Part shown: positions 12,301 through 26,528 of the stretch, piece by piece | Layout: every line of letters begins with the position of its first letter | Position numbering within the stretch: position 1 is the stretch's first letter | Origin: Spirodela intermedia | Taxonomy: Eukaryota > Streptophyta > Magnoliopsida > Alismatales > Araceae | DNA length: 64,000 nt | Direction of reading: 5' to 3' | Assembly (NCBI GenBank): GCA_902729315.2 | Contig: LR746274.1 | Location: 5,515,037 to 5,579,036 of the forward strand | Notes under the pieces: model-generated | What the model was told of the DNA's origin: nothing | What the model saw: only the letters and a program-made list of their open reading frames with translations | Databases searched by the model: none | Position numbers and translations under genes: made by a program

Positions 12301-13711
12301 CGGGATATTAATGTTGGTATGAAAATAACATTTTTTTTATCCATTCTTTATCAATTGAGACGGAACTAATCAACGATATTACTTCATCAGTTTATCAAAC
12401 CTGATCTGATTTTAATGGTACGCTAGCTTGCATCAATCAGATACGAGAGGATAATGTTCTCTTAAGTCCAGCTAAATAAAATTAAACAAATATTAAACAA
12501 TTTTAACGTTGTATTTAGGTTATAATTGGTCTTACAGAATGCTCTCTGAGGTGAGAATAAACAGTAACACCAAAAATTTGCGAATCCATGGTCTCTAAAC
12601 CGAGGGAAGTCAAGCTATGATACTTCTAATGAAACGAGCAGCCCATCAAGACGAGTATCTCTTCCGCAGACAACAAATCCCACAAATATCACTGTCTTTC
12701 CTCTCCCATAACCTCTAAGAAGCATTAAGCTTCAGTTCCACTGCATGGAACCACGACTCTAGCATAGGTTCATCAGCTCTCTAACATAAACGTGGAAAAA
12801 TAAGGTGCTTTCAATGCATGGATTTAGAAAATAGCTACAAGCACATACCCTTGAGTGCTTCAAGGATATAGTGTACTTGTGTTAGTTTTAAGTCTCACCC
12901 AGGCCGCCATTAAACACGACAACAGTAGAACAGATGAACACCACTTCACTGGGGAAACCTTTTTCAGAAAAACTTGTAAATTTCTAGGCCGACTTCTGTT
13001 ATCACACTATGAAACTCGCACAGCCAAAGTGTAGTCAAGAATATCGGCGGGAAAAATGACGCACTGTAGGAATATAGCACATTATTCCACGAGAGATGGC
13101 CAACATTTGGCAGAAAAATGATCATAAAGTGGTGAAAAATAAAAAAATGGCAATGAAAAACATATGCTTGCTGTAAATTCCACCAAATCAGCTGTTCATC
13201 GGCAATTTAAAGGTGTATACCTGATGCCCTGGTTAGTCCACTGCAATAGGATGCTCTTTGAGACGGCACCTCCAAAAAGCATGGAAAATAGCCTATTGGC
13301 ATCCTCTTGGCATAGCTCGCCAACATCCACCTGCCTCGTTTCCCCGACCACCTTACGGTCGGTGTTACACTCTGTCTTCGTTCTAAGGCACGCCAAACCC
13401 GCGCCAGCCGGACTCTGCCCATCCACGCGATCTTCTACTCTGGGGGACTCCACAGCAGCAGAAACGCTAGCCTCCGGCACGGCCACTGCATTGATCTCGG
13501 GACGGGATTCCCCCAGCCCCCCTGAACGGCTTGTGGCCATCCTCCTCTCCGCGGCCGCGGCCATGACCTCCCTCCGCAGCCTACGCCCCCTGGCTTCGGG
13601 GGACTCCTCCGGATCCTCCGGCGGCTTGCTCCTCTTGGCCTCCGACGGCGCGCTCTGCAGGCTCATAAGCAGGGCCATTTTCAGGTCCTCCTCATCCTGT
13701 AGGTATTCCAT
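7681..13711 (-). CDS. MINDY-family deubiquitinase with N-terminal UIM (7 exons, 642 aa)
   Basis: Predicted cysteine deubiquitinase of the MINDY-3/4 (FAM188) family, which trims K48-linked ubiquitin chains. Minus-strand exons: 13711-13221, 10840-10762, 10551-10397, 9257-9131, 9049-8864, 8683-8612 and 8499-7681 (TGA). All junctions are GT..AG and total 1929 nt. Residues 1-20 hold a ubiquitin-interacting motif (DEEDLKMALLMSLQ). Exon 2 encodes the catalytic-cysteine segment QHKGGPCGIL. Exon 3 gives AFVLKYLLFFP. Exon 5 gives SRMGALLF-like text (SRMGAVLFLISALLSRGL). The last exon holds the catalytic histidine region VGSESHYTVLF, an EF-hand-like FDAQDQSGGGGFI segment and the conserved C-terminus HAPLVDCIRTRWPRA. 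Intron 1 is about 2.4 kb. Intron 3 contains local duplications. The first exon faces the peroxidase gene; the 3' end converges on histone H3. Product assignment is firm; substrate specificity is inferred from the family. Confidence 0.93.
9258..10396 (-). repeat. Local duplications inside deubiquitinase intron 3
   Basis: Two copies of a segment containing CCTCCAGTTGGACCAGCAT start at 9987 and 10068 (about 81 bases apart). A related piece beginning CTGTCAGTTCCA and running through TTTATTCAGTGACTGG occurs at 10112 and again at 10249. The intron also has an (AT)n tract next to its 3' splice site, at 9297-9332. No function is evident; replication slippage is the simplest explanation. Confidence 0.7.
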
Positions 13712-15130
13712 TCCACGGAAGCTCTCAGCCCCGCGCCGGAGGCAATTCCCCCTTCCCGATCAGGGATCCCAGCCCTAGCGATCAGCCGCCCAGTGGAAGC
13801 AACCAGCGACGGCGGACGGGATCACAGGGCGCTCGATTTACCGGTAGAAAATCCTCCTGGAGCTGCGAGGAACGGAATTTGAGAGCATTCACGTACCACC
13901 GCCGCCGGCGACCGGGAAGGAATCGCCGCCGCCTGCGCCCTTTCCCTTTCTCCGGCCGGCCACCGTCCCTCTTCCTCCTCACCGTGCCTTCACTATCCGT
14001 ATCAGCTCCACATCCTACTGGAGTCTTATCGGGTCTTTCGGGTCAATGAGGATAATTTGGGGGGGTGGAGATCAAAGGAAAGAGATACACAGGGGTGTTA
14101 TCAGTAATTTTCGCCCTCGGGTGTTTCTGGGTCTCTGCCTCGAAATTAATGGACCAATATGTAGTATATATGGACCTACTCTACCAACCCCAGTAGGAGA
14201 TGGCCGTGTTTTTACAAGGCCCAAAAAATTAATTGGGTCTAACCAGGTCCGATCAATCTGGATGTCTTTTAATAGGGCCCAATATCAGTTCCCCGCTACG
14301 AATATTATTCAAAGAAGAGAGAGAGAGGCGTGGTTGGATTGAACTACGCCACGTGTCATCCACGATGGCCACCACACTGCAATGACTTTTCCTGAATTGC
14401 TTTCTAATAATGCATTCCAAGAGAGAAATTCCCAATTCTTTCCCAAGTATTAAGTTAACAATTTTTAGTATGTAATTCAAACAAAATAAAAATAAAGGAA
14501 AAAAATAGGCTAGTTCATAATAAAAAGAGGAGATTAAGTCAACAATGAGGAGCTAATCTACCTAGCTTAGACGAGGTTGACTAATCCCATATATTTGACC
14601 CACCCAATGGACTAATGGTCAACCTTGAGCAAGGTTGACTATCATTAGAATCATCACATGCATGATTATGATGGCGATCCAGTTTCCATTAATGGTACTT
14701 GATCAACTAATGATGACAAAACATCAAAATTAATGACGTTACTATAAAAAGGAAGGACCTTGCTTGACTAATCATCAATTAGTTCTTGATATGCGATATG
14801 AGTGAGGATGGTTGACTAATCCCATATACTGTGTTATGATGATAATTATGGCATGTAACGTATGGATCAGACTTATATATAAAACTCTAGAAGAATTTCA
14901 ACAGCTGGGTCTGTGCAGTACTGCCGGCAAGGACAGTCGGTTTCACCGGCTACGCGGGAAGCCCCCGGTGGCTGACGATCGCCGCCGACGGGGTCAACGG
15001 CCTGCTCAGGGGAGTCGCCGGTGCCATGTGCCGGTGACCTAATCCCGTGACCTAATCGCCGGAGCCATCACGAGCTCGAAGAAGACGAAGCTCTGACCAG
15101 CCCGGTCGGTCTTTCTCCCTCCTCCGGGGC
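13712..15130. other. Intergenic between deubiquitinase and peroxidase
   Basis: The part up to about 14040 is GC-rich and is probably the deubiquitinase promoter and leader. Near 14345 is a CCACGTGTC G-box. The middle, about 14450-14880, is AT-rich. At 14896-15028 there is an isolated GC-rich stretch with an open reading frame after a CTGTGCAG acceptor-like site; I cannot assign it to a family. Confidence 0.5.
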
Positions 15131-15138
15131 TATATAAT
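15131..15138 (+). promoter_or_regulatory. TATA box of peroxidase gene
   Basis: TATATAAT, 66 bases before the peroxidase ATG, preceded by GC-rich sequence and followed by a (GA)n leader at about 15176-15191. The position implies a transcript start near 15162. Confidence 0.7.
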
Positions 15139-15196
15139 CCCTTCATGACAGCTTCACTAGCTCACCTCGGAGCTAGAGAGAGAGAGAGAGAGGGAG

Positions 15197-16554
<1,358 letters not shown>

Positions 16555-16755
16555 GGAACTGCCGGGGGAAGGCCTTCTTCTTCTTCTTCCTCCTCCTCTG
16601 TCTAGGGTTTCTCCTAGGGTTTTCTCTCCTTCATGGCTCCCCAGAGTGCGCGGCTGCTGGTTCTCTCCGTGTGTCTACTGGTTCTCCTGGAATAAAGGGG
16701 CCTCCTCTTGTGTGCGAATCTCTCTCTCTTCCTCTATATCAGCTGTTTCAGGTCT

Positions 16756-16761
<6 letters not shown>

Positions 16762-16796
<35 letters not shown>
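16762..16796. repeat. (GA)n microsatellite
   Basis: Perfect GA repeat between the peroxidase 3' end and the ATG13 leader. It belongs to a set of about fifteen such tracts in the window, most of them close to gene 5' ends. Confidence 0.9.
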
Positions 16797-16806
<10 letters not shown>

Positions 16807-17547
16807 TTAGGGGGAGGGGGGTACGTTCGTGATTTAGGCCGTGCGACCGTGGCAAACCCGAAATAAACGCCGCTGAGAGGAGACCGGGAGATTTCCGTCC
16901 TCGCAGAGAGCAGAGGGAGAGGTCGTCGAGATTTCTGGCCACGGAAAGGGGGAAAGGGTGGGGGGGGAGCGAAAGTCCTCGAGATGAAAGGTGATCTCCT
17001 CCCCTCCTCTCTCTCTCTCTTTATGATTTATGGCTCCATTTTCTCCCCCTGCGGATTCAAGCAGTGAGTCCACTCCCAAGTTTGCGTGTGGAGAGTGGGT
17101 TCGAAGTCGGTAATTGCTCGTGGCTCCTCTTCGTCGGGATTTTCTAGGGCTACAATCGTTCATCGGGTTGGGATTTCTGTGCTTTGTTCTCCTCGTTTCG
17201 AAGTGATTTGATTCTTCGTGGCCTCGTGTTTTCGTTTGCTAGATCGATTCATCGCTTTTTTCCAGTATCATCCTCTCATCCTGAAACACTGGTGACCTGG
17301 GTGCGGGTTCTTCGATCGTAACCTAGGCTTCTGCAAGTTTTTCCTCGAAGATTTTCGACGATCTTGCCCGAGAAATATAGCCACACGCTTCGCCAATCTG
17401 AATTCTGCATTGCATCTTCGCGGCTGCTCTCCAGGGATCCCTGCTGAAGAGGAACACCGGAATTCTCCTTCTGTGTTACGTAGATTCAACCAATTTGGCC
17501 TGGAAAACTGGTCGATCGCGTCTCCGAGCTTCCCCCAATCGGAGTAG

Positions 17548-20500
17548 ATGGCATCTCCGCAACGCAATGCCCACTCTGAAGCCCCCATGGTCGAGCAGAT
17601 CATCACAGAATTCTTCGCGAAGAGCCTCCATATTATCCTCGGGTCGAGGTATCAATGCGCTTCTTCCCGCAACTGCTGCAGCGGAGACCCCTCGACCTCG
17701 TCGCCTTCCTCGTCATCTTCAACCTCCAGCGTTCGCCCTAGGGACAAGTGGTTCAACCTGGCTCTCGGGGACTGTCCCGCCGCCCTGGAGAACATGGATC
17801 TGTGGGGCGTCGGAGAGAGCAACTTCGCCCCCCTGGTCATCGACGTCATCCTCGTCCGGCGACCTTCAGACCTGGACCAGACCCACCGTCCCCCCGGCGG
17901 GTGTCTGGTTAGGAACATCTCTGCAAAGGATCGATACCCTAATTGCTGGAGCTTGGAGCAGGACGAACCTGGCACAGAAAGACGGGAGAAGATCATAGAA
18001 AGATGGGTGGTGCAGTACGAGAGCAGAAACAGCGGAGGCTGCGCAGGGATGACGGAGCCGAGCTCGGGTGGGAGGGGGAGGACCACCAGTGGTAGCTCCC
18101 ATTCCTCTGAAATGTCTGCGGCTCAGAGGAAGGTGTACAAGAGGTCCATCATCCTGCTCAGATCTCTGTATTTGACCGTGAGGCTTCTCCCTGCTTACAA
18201 GATCTTCAGAGACCTTGTTTCCACCGGCCAGGTCCTCCCTTTCAGCCTCGCCCACAGGATTTCTTCCTTCGTGGAGCCCTTCACTCGGGTGGAGGACGAG
18301 GAGATGCAGCAGTACACCTTCTCCCCCATTGACACTCCCTGTGGCCGCCTCTGCCTCTCTGTCTCATATCTTCCGACATTGGAGAACCTCAGCTCGGAAC
18401 CCTGGACGCCATTATCAGCTCAGTTGATCTCAGATTACGTCGGAAGCCCGTTGGCGGACCCCCTCAAGAGATTCGAGTGTCTGCCCTCTGCAGTTCCCAT
18501 CCCCACATATGTCTCCTTCACCAGGCGCCATAGCTGGAGCAACAGCCATCGGAGTACCCCCTCTGCATCTCCTTCGCCTTCACCCACCCGCTCATGCACC
18601 AGAACCTCAAGCCAGCAGGCGAATCCCGAGCTTCCTCTTCCTGGGTGGAGGGCTTCTGGTAGTTCACTACCAAAGGGCTTGATCATCCCCCACAGGGCAG
18701 CATCTCTAGTCCACAACAAGGGTATAAGCTTTGATGAACAGGATCGGTCACCATCATCCTTGCCGTCGTCTTCTGCTTCCCCTCCATATCTTCCTGCTCG
18801 TGTTTCCTTGAATGCTCTCTTGCGCACAGAGAGTGCCCCGGAGAGGGTGCCCCTTCCTCAGAGGAACAGTTGCTTGTCAAATGACGCCCTGCCTCCATTG
18901 CCCTCGCCAAGGGGAGCGAGGCCTCATTGCCATTATTGGGCGGATAATGTCAGGGCTCAAGAACATGCACCCTCTTCATCTCAGCCGTCTCCACCAGACG
19001 GCAGATTTCAGGCAAAGCCAGAATCACTCCAGGGGGAGTCCCAGCCCGGCGTAATAATCCAGAAGGTCTAATCTCTTAGCAATGTCTTTTGGGTCTTCCA
19101 ATTAAAGAAAAGTTATCATAGTATTAGGGTTTCATTGGGTCTTCTGCAGGTTCCTTCTCAAGGGGCAACAAATTCTGGTAATCTTCTTGGAGGATTGATG
19201 GCAGCCTGCACTTCGCCAAGGTTGCTACCAAACACCAGCAACACGATTAGGTTATCTATGCTGGATGAGTTTGTCAATTCCGGGTTCCTCTGCCCGTTTG
19301 TAGAAGATGACGACTTCAGGTAATGAAAGTCAACTCTCCGTATTCAAATTTTACATTGATCTCGATAGGGGTAATGCTCTTCATTTCTCTATGATTCTCT
19401 TGGTGATCTACGCTCGATCAAGTATAATTCTTGCTTGATCATCTATACTCCAAACTGTATCTGATATCTTTATCTGAACAAATGGAGAAAAACCCACCCA
19501 CCTGCCCTCCATGAAATCGAGAACAGAAAACAAGAATTGGCTAGAAGAGGGATAATAATATCTTGGGGGGGGTGGGGGGTGGGGGGATGATCCGCCCGTA
19601 CAACCCTCTGGTGATGGGCAGAAGATGACGAACAGGGGAGAGGGGAATGGGATAAGAAGTAGAGAAAAACTCGTGGCATCCACCATCTCTTCCGCCAGCC
19701 ATTGCTGCTGTCTGTGGTGTTCTTCACCTCACTGCCCCATCCCACATCTATATGGAATGCTGTTTGTGCGCTATTTCCCATTAGATGCCGTCAATATGGT
19801 TCTCAAGATTCTGATTATTGTTTTTTTTAATCCGAATAACCCTTTTACTCTAGAGTGGCTGTTTATGACCATAGTTCTAAACATTGGTAATCAGCTGTAA
19901 TACATTTATCTATACTATATTTGGAAAGTGGGTGTGAGATCATAACTTTTTTGTGTATATAGAATCATTACACAAATACTTCGACAGTTTTAGCAACAGC
20001 CTCTCATGTTCAGGAATCTCTGCTGCAATCCGAATTGGGGTGCCATTCACTTTTTTTCTTTAGCTTATTAATCTCTTCATGGGCAGTATATGCATGCAAG
20101 ATGTGCTATAATTATTTTCTTTTAAAGTTAGCTTTCCTTTTGTGCGAAGAAATAAATAAATAAACATAATTTAATCCTAAAAACTGCAGCAGATCTGCTT
20201 ATGAATCCCTAAATCACTATTCTGGCATTCACGTCATTTGTTGAGATTATTGGGTCTCATAATGGGTATTTTATCCGAGTAATAGATAATAAAATTATTT
20301 TCCTTGAGAGTTGGTTTTCTTTTTGTGAAAATAAATAAATATGATTTAGATTCTGCTAAACGTGGAAAACTTGCTTATGAATCCTTCAATAATTACACAA
20401 AATTTCGATGACGACTTCTTCAGGCCAGGAGCTTCAGCTCTAATCTGAATTTATCTTCATTTATCGAGTTTATTTGGACTTTTAATGGGTATTATCCATG

Positions 20501-20857
20501 TAGGAGACAATATAAAATTACTTTCTCTTTAAGTTGGGTTTCATTTTGTGCAAATAACTTGATATGATCTTTGATTATGGAAACTGATATGGAGAATCAT
20601 AGATCCTTCTTCAGAACCCAGATGGTTCACTACCCTAATCAGGGATTCAGCACTCTCTTGTGGTGTGGCTGTTGGTTTCCTCCATGCATCAAGACGAGAC
20701 ACATGAAACCTAGTTTCTGCATCTGTCCTCCCTTCCAAGAGTTTAATCCCATGGAATGTTTAATGTATGGTTTCATTATAGGCTCCTAATGTCAGCCCAA
20801 AAATCCGGGTCTTGTAGCATCCCCACTACCACTTCCCTGCTCAACTCTCTCTCTCTC

Positions 20858-20910
<53 letters not shown>

Positions 20911-21443
20911 ATCTCTCTATATCTCTCTTCCCCTTCATCTTAATTCTTCTTCCTGCACATCTTCTTCTTCTCTGTGTCTCTCTCTTCTTCTTCTTCTTTT
21001 TCTTCTCTCTGTAGATATAGCTAAGCATCTGACTGACAAACTCCGATGTATTCTCCAGGGCGGATCCTCCTGAAGAAAGAGAACCCACTGATCACCTGGA
21101 CTTCGGTGGGCTCCTCCCAGTGAGAAAATCCCAGGGCGCCGCCGTTGGTGAGCTCGTCATCATGCTTAAACATGCCCCGCCACTGCACCAAGACCCCCAC
21201 AAGCTAGAAAGCCCACCGCCGCAGCCTCAAGATGAACCTCATAGTAGAGGGAGGGCGATGGTTGTCGAGAAGAACCTCGAGTCGCCCACCGCTGCTGCTC
21301 CGCCATCTCTTCTCCGGTCGAGGACAACCTCCGACGCATTGGAAGAGCTCAAAAACTATAGAGAGATGAAGGACCTCCTACTCCAACAAGGCGGCCCATG
21401 CCTTTCTACCACTATTGTCAGAAAATCCCCTACTTCCTCATAA
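17548..21443 (+). CDS. ATG13: Autophagy-related protein 13 (3 exons, 690 aa)
   Basis: This is the regulatory subunit of the ATG1/ATG13 kinase complex that starts autophagosome formation under nutrient stress. Exons: 17548-19065, 19150-19319 and 21059-21443 (TAA), with all phases consistent. Residues about 14-265 form the HORMA domain (EQIITEFFAKSLHIILGSR, then DKWFNLALGD, RKVYKRSIILLRSLYLTVR and LPAYKIFRDL). The rest is a long Ser/Pro-rich disordered region expected to be phosphorylated, with SFTRRHSWS in the middle. The last exon holds the conserved VGELVIMLKHAPPL segment. The exon 1 donor (AAG before GTCTAA) is weak, and reading through gives an immediate stop. An alternative GTAATA donor 15 bases earlier is possible. 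Intron 2 is 1.7 kb and carries a long (CT)n tract at 20840-20906. Identification rests on the HORMA and C-terminal motifs. Confidence 0.93.
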
Positions 21444-22046
21444 TTGTACATCCATCTTACGACATAGAGCTCCATCCTTTCAGTAGAATAGAGCTCTATG
21501 TTTCAAATCCATTAGTTAGATTCTTTATTATCTTGCTTCTTTTATAGTGGTTTATTAATTAGTTCCATTGTCTTTTGGTCTTTTCTTGATTGTCTCCAAA
21601 GGTCACAACCAAATGAACACTTCAGATCTCTCTTATTTCAATCCAAAATAATTCTAGTTAGAGTTATTTTAGATTGAAATAATTAAATATCTCGTCTTCA
21701 TACATTTAGTTTTAATTTTTTTTCTTGCACATAATGTGAGATGAGTTTATTAAAATATTGTTTATCTTTTTGACAATTGTATCTCATCTTAAATTGATTG
21801 AATTGTGCATGAAGAGAAATTAAAATTAAATGTACACAGAAATTTTCAAATAGTTATAATTTTAGTGGTCTTTAAATTAAATAAAGATGAATTTGGAAGC
21901 ATTCAGTTCATTATCATATCTAAAATTAAATTAAAATTAAAAATAAATTATTAATAGACCATCCTGAATACACCTTTTCGGCTTGGCCATCATGAAAGAA
22001 AGGTTTGGATTTTGATGCAAATTATGAATTGGTATTTGTTTTATGA

Positions 22047-22051
<5 letters not shown>

Positions 22052-22095
<44 letters not shown>
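22052..22095. repeat. (GA)n microsatellite downstream of SPS
   Basis: Perfect 44-base GA repeat in the AT-rich gap between the ATG13 stop (21443) and the sucrose-phosphate synthase stop (22345). The gap holds no other recognisable feature. Confidence 0.9.
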
Positions 22096-22099
<4 letters not shown>

Positions 22100-22344
22100 G
22101 TGATGGGCCAATTACCAATTAGAGAAGTAGGGGAATTAATTGAAATCATTTATTATTTTAGTGAACCCACCTGGTTGGCTTGACTCTCATGGAAGAAATG
22201 GTTGGTTTTTTATGCGAATTATAAATAGATATTTATTTTAATGTAAACACCACTGGTGGGAGAGAGAGAGAGAGGGGAGATTGGTTTCCCTTCTTTCTCT
22301 CTCTAGGATGCGAACTTGGGTGATGATCAGGTGGAGACGCCTGA

Positions 22345-22882
22345 TCATTTTCCGGAGGAAGCCTTGGAGACGGCCCTCGTGGCGGCGAGGATCTCCTCGG
22401 CCTTGAACCCGCCGGTGGTGTGCACCGTCGTGGGGTTGCCGCCGGGAACGATGTCCTCCCTCTGGTAGCTGCCGGCGGCCCTCAGCAACGCCTCCGAGCC
22501 CTTCTCCACCGCGCCGCCGAGGATTATCGTCCTGTGGGTGCCGGCGATCATCTCCTCGTGGTCCGTGTCCCCCTTCTCCCCCATGATCACGAACATGTTG
22601 GCGACGTTCAGACCCCACCGCACGAAGAGGTACCTGCCGGACATCGATGAAGCCTCCGGTCATCAGCGCCGACGCCGTCGGGGGAGAAGAAGAAGAAGAA
22701 GACGGCGAGGTGGGCTCTTACCTGAGCGCCTGCGACCGGGAGGCTAGGAGCGGGATCACTTGCAGCCTCGTGGAGTTCCTGCAGTACATCACATGGCATC
22801 GCAGCCCCCTCATCCTCAGCTTCTGCCGGAGATCGTCCACCTTCTTCGCCTGGTTCCCCCACAGGTTTCAGAAGAGAGAGAA

Positions 22883-22926
<44 letters not shown>

Positions 22927-25900
22927 CTGGAGAGGGGGAGGTGTATCTGAGTACCGAGGAACAGTCGTTGACGAAGAAGGAGACGCAGTGGGGGCCGCTG
23001 GACTGGACGTCTTCATCAACGACGGTGGCGGCGGGGGAGTCGCCGGAGCTGACGTCGGGGGCGCTCATCAGCTTCCCCGTCGTCCTCCTCACCCCGTGGC
23101 GCTCCCAGCGGTACTCGATGTGGGCGGCGTAGTCGGGGTCGGGGCAGAGCTGGCCATCATCCGTGACGCAGATGGAGGTTCCCGGGTAGTAGACCTCGCT
23201 GCCGCTGCTGCAGATTAGGGCATCAAACTCCGCCGGCCGGATCCTCCCCGATTTCAGCAGCTCCACCGTCTCCGAGATCGGCATGGCGGTGGTGAGAGCG
23301 AAACCAGAGATCCTCGCCAACTGGGAGTCCAGCTTCACCGCCCTGAAAACCTCCTGGATCACCTGCAACATCCGCCGGTCCGGCCTGCCGGAGTCGTCGT
23401 AGCAGTCGAGAGCTATCACGAACAGCCTTCGCCGTCGCCGGAGAAGAGGGGACCTGCTGAGGGCGGTGGAGGAGATCTCCCCTCTCTTGGAGTCCTCCGC
23501 CGGCTGGGAAGAATCGGCGGCGGGGGCCCTCCTGATCTTGTTGAGTATCCTCCTCACCTGGCTCTGGAGCTCGGGGTCGTCCTCTTCCTCTGCAACCTTC
23601 TCGAGCTCGTCGGGGTCGTTGAGGGAGATCTTCTCGCCGTCGACTGAGAGCCGGAGGGAGGACTCCTGGAAGTCCGTGAGGGAGTCTCCAAGGGATTCCT
23701 CCGCCGGCATGCCGTCCAGCGGGGTGTCGACCTGCCACTGCGGGTGCCTCATCCGGCAGGCGGCCACTCTGGTGAGGTATGTCCGGCAGTGCTCCGGCCA
23801 TGAGAAGAGGTGGATGTTCTTCCACCCGTTCTTCCGGCACTCTGTCCACAGGTTCTTGTCGGCCACTAGCTTCAGAAGCGCGTCGGCTATGGCCTTCTGG
23901 TCGTGCGGGTCCACCAGCAGGCCGTTGTTCAGCGCCTGAACTCCATCAAATAAGGACGAAGAGGAAGGCTTGAGCTCGGACAGGACGCCATTAATGGAGG
24001 GTTGGGAACTTGAGACTGGTGTGTACCCTGTTGATGTCGACTGGACCTCCGTTCTGGGTGGCCACCATGGGGAGCCCATGGGCAGCGGCCTCGATCAGGG
24101 TTAAGCCGAAGGGCTCCACCAGCGCCGGGTTGATGAAGACCCCCTACAGATGTTTTTTTTTTCCCAAAACCAGTCAGTCAGTCATGTAATGGATGATATC
24201 AGAGGTCGTCTTATTCCTCAGGCAACTCGCCGCTGGTTACGGACCTTGGTCTTGGCGGCGAGCCTGTAGATCTCAGGGACGTCGTTCTGCTTGTGGTGCT
24301 TCGGGTAGGCCACCTGGCCGTAGAGGTCGTACTTGTCGATCAGCTTGAGGACGGTGGTGAGGACGCTGGCGTTGCCGGAGGACATCTCGTCGATGTCATC
24401 CCTGTTCCCCATCACCAGCGTCTGCGCAGAAAAAAAAGGAAGACACATCGCCGCCGGCGTTCAGTTCGATGGCTTTAAGAGGTTCATTTATTCTTCTGGG
24501 TCGTCGTCTTCCTCCTCCTCGCCGCCGGCGACTTACCAGGTTGGCGAGCTCCCTCAGGGGGCGGCACTCCCCGAAGGCCTTCAGGAGGGTGGTGATGTTC
24601 TTCTTCGGGTCTGGCCTCGACAGGGCCAGGATCATCGGCTTGTGTGGGTTCGTCAGGAATCTGTTCACCTCGTACCATATCGGCGGCTGGGCACGAGAAG
24701 CGGGGCCGCCACCCTCGCCGGCGGCGAGGGCGGCGCCGTCTCCTTCTCCTTCCCCCCCCCCGTCCTCCTGCGCCACCACGTTGCTGAAGTCCATCCCCGG
24801 CGGGATCACCTGCAAGCACAGCCATTTCTCAATGTCTCAGTCGCTGAGCGGTGGAGCATTTGAGTTGGGTCGTCGTCGTCGGCGGCGGCGCCACCACTTA
24901 CCGCCATTCTGGGCATGTAGCGGCCGTGGCAGTTGACGCCGCGGCGGGACCTGGCCCGGAGGACCTTCTCGAGCTTGACGTCGAACCCGTCGTAGAGCCC
25001 CCACTGCTCCTCGATCTCCTGCTTGGTGCTGGTGATGACGAGCTCCGCGGCGTCGAGGGAGAGCTCCTCCGCCTCGATCCGGCGCATGATCTTGTAGGTG
25101 GCGTTGATGTCCTCCTTGGACTGCCGCCCCTGCTTGAGCAGCTGCTCCAGCTTGTTCCGCCCCAGGGAGTGCCCCGTGAGCACCATCGGGACGCTCAGCG
25201 CGCCGGAGAGCAGCGCCGCGCTATCGCCGGCGTCGGCGTAGTGGCCGTGTACCACGTACGGCCACACTGCCTCACCGCCGCCCACCTGCTCGCCGAGGAC
25301 CCTCGCCATGTTCAGAATGTGGGAGAGCGCCCCGTCGACGAACTCCTGGATGTGCGGCCACAGCAGCTCCTTGCGCAGGTACTTGTCGCGGGGGCCGAAG
25401 GGGATGCGGACGATGTAGGCCCCGGCGCTCTCGCCGGCGTCGTTGCCGTCGGCGTCCTCGGCTCCAGCGGTGAGCATCTCCGTCGGCTCGCCGTAGCTCC
25501 AGTCCACCTCTGGCGAGGAGATCTGGCGGGTGAAGAGGTCAACGCGGTAGACCCCCGGCATCATGGCCAGCGCCCGGGCGAGCTCCACCACATACTTCAC
25601 CTGCGTCACGGCGACGACCCGCTCAACTCGGGAGTTCCCGACTCAGCGCCGCCGCTGGAGGCGGCGAGGGGGGAAAGGGAAGAGGGGTTTACCTGGCCGC
25701 CGGTGTCCGAGTCTCTCCCGAGCTCCATGTTCTCCCCCCGGACAAGGCCGTGCAAGCTGTGGAGAGAAGATGGTCACCGGCGGCGGCGGTGGCGCAGACT
25801 AGAGAGGAAAGGAGGATGGAGGAGGACCTGATAAGGACGATGTAGAGCTTCTTGCCTTTGTTGTCGTCGGTCCAGGAGGAATCGGAGATGCTCTTGGGAG

Positions 25901-26487
25901 GCTTCGCTCTGGGGGTTTCAGGGGGGGCGAGCTCGCCGGCGATGTCCCCCTTCTCCCCCTCCGATAGGTCTTCCGACATGTCCTCAGTGGCGTCCCTCCT
26001 CCCCTGCTCCCTCTCCAGCCGCCGCCCTGCCGCCCTCTGGTAGTTCTCCCATTCCAGCTACTCATCGCCCACCAAAATCAGAACGAACCAGAGAGCGAGA
26101 GACAGAGGTAGAGATAGAGAATTTTGGGGGAGAGAGTGAGGCTTCGACGAGAGGATTGAACTCAGACAGGAAGGCTTTTGCAGAGAGATTTCCGATAGAA
26201 ATTGAGTCTGGAGAGACGGAGGGAATCCAGAGAAAGAAACATACAGAGGAACAGAAAGCCGAGAGAACAGAGAAATACTTGGATGGAAGATTTTAGAGAG
26301 AGACAGAAAATTATTCGGACGAACTAGAGAGAGAAAGAGCTCACACACACAGACAGAAGAGAGAGAGAGAGAGAGAGAGAGAGTTTACAGAGTAGTATCG
26401 TTCGAAGAAGAGACTTCAGACAAAGATGGACAAAACTCCACAGAGATTATCGGAGAGCCTAGAGGGAGAAAAAGAGGGCAAGCATCT

Positions 26488-26528
<41 letters not shown>

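Noticed and set aside
22722..22849. Apparent frameshift in sucrose-phosphate synthase exon 9
   Set aside because: A recount of the G run (AGGGGGCTGC) restores the conserved frame MRGLRCH; there is no frameshift.
23223..23849. Long alternative frames over sucrose-phosphate synthase exon 8, both strands
   Set aside because: GC-rich coding sequence keeps other frames open; these shadows have no recognisable motif.
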